A DNA stretch of 64,000 nucleotides from Nannocystis punicea (lineage in GTDB: Bacteria > Myxococcota_A > Polyangia > Nannocystales > Nannocystaceae): positions 4,898,001 through 4,962,000 of the forward strand of contig NZ_CP114040.1 of assembly GCF_026965555.1 (NCBI RefSeq), given 5' to 3'. The translations under genes were made by a program, and so were the position numbers. Under the pieces are notes generated by a model, which was not told the origin of the DNA, ran no database searches, and saw only the letters and a list, made by a program, of their open reading frames with translations. This document shows, in pieces, positions 63,590-64,000 of the stretch; positions within the stretch are counted from its first letter, which is position 1, and every line of letters starts with the position of its first letter.

Positions 63590-64000
63590 GGCCGCTGGAG
63601 GCGCCGGCGACGGGGCGGAGGCGGGCCGGGGCGCTCGCCGCGGGGTCAGGGAGTTGGAGGATCTCTGGATATGTCCTCGAGGACGTGTTCTAATAGACAT
63701 GTCTATTTGGGCATTGGCAAATGGACATGCGCGAGCGGCCAGGCTCGGGAGGACGCGGGGCGGGCGGCGCTGCGGCGGGCGGGTGAGGTCTCGGGCATAT
63801 CCTGTGAGACATGTTCAAATGGATATGTGCGGGCGGCCAGGCCCACGCGGGGTGGGGCGCGGGAGTGGGCGGCGCTGCGGCGGGCCGGGCGCGGGCCCGC
63901 GAGGCTCGGGACATGCTCGAAGCAACATGCCCGCGAGGACATGTGCTCACGGACATGCGCGAACGGCCAGGTTCAGGCGAGGCGCGGGGTGGGGCGCGGG
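63590..64000. repeat. CATGTCC-rich repeated segment running off the window
   Basis: 411 bp without a supported gene. It includes the perfect palindrome AATAGACATGTCTATT (63692-63707). A GC-rich unit opens with GGACATGCGCGAGCGGCCAG at 63723, 63821 (as GGATATGTGCGGGCGG) and 63951, spaced 98 and 130 bp. Between copies are GCGCTGCGGCGGG tracts and CATATCC/ACATGTTC motifs. The array continues past the right edge. Confidence 0.7.

Overview
The window reads as a chromosomal segment from a high-GC myxobacterium of the order Polyangia, most like the Nannocystis/Enhygromyxa side of the group. The evidence is a DUF4215-type (TIGR02232) Cys-rich repeat lipoprotein, a MYXO-CTERM sorting tail, many lipoproteins with Thr/Ser/Asp-rich linkers, a TPR-fused Ser/Thr kinase, two adjacent lspA genes, and dense, often overlapping genes with GTG starts. 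This placement is inference from gene content. No rRNA, tRNA, transposase, phage gene or CRISPR array was seen.

Layout. 1-3.6 kb: L-aspartate oxidase (cut by the window edge), an exported lytic transglycosylase, and pgsA overlapping pabB. 3.8-12 kb: tandem lspA genes, atypical SDR proteins, an acyltransferase, an outer-surface protein and the Cys-rich repeat lipoprotein. 12-15.3 kb: a TCA-cycle operon mdh-sucC-sucD. 15.4-21 kb: an M28 peptidase lipoprotein, a beta-propeller-like lipoprotein and an M3 peptidase, with a triplicated gene junction between the last two. 21.3-27.7 kb: a TetR/FAD-monooxygenase pair with twin operators, dienelactone hydrolase, PepSY protein plus Tat-exported molybdopterin oxidoreductase, a Ycf35-like protein with a small zinc ribbon, and an orphan response regulator. 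28-31.4 kb: comF-like gene, smpB, an unknown gene and a Ycf46-like AAA ATPase. 31.6-37 kb: a hotdog protein, then a tight six-gene regulatory operon. 37-47.7 kb: HAD, DUF218, exported proteins, the kinase, an SDR and an enoyl-CoA hydratase. 48-64 kb: a methyltransferase, a tandem-repeat array, a PHP-domain MYXO-CTERM protein, an IMPase/CysQ-type phosphatase, a TetR regulator, lipoproteins, a HEPN-like protein, greA-carB and a HEAT protein.

The most striking system is the operon at 32461-37028. A plant-like GRAS-domain protein is translationally coupled to a small sensor-like protein, a SpoIIE-type phosphatase, an RsbW-like HATPase, a STAS-like antagonist with a candidate phospho-serine, and a class III nucleotide cyclase whose transition-state Asn and Arg are replaced. 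It looks like a partner-switching module whose output is a GRAS protein and/or a nucleotide signal, with no sigma factor next to it.

The second theme is non-coding structure. A short palindromic motif built on CATGTCC/GGACATG (variants CCTGTCC/GGACAGG) sits between genes, often exactly between convergent stop codons, as perfect palindromes or hairpins. It also appears inside some coding sequences. At two convergent junctions the 3' end of a minus-strand gene has been tandemly amplified: three copies after the M3 peptidase gene, and five double-units after the MYXO-CTERM gene.
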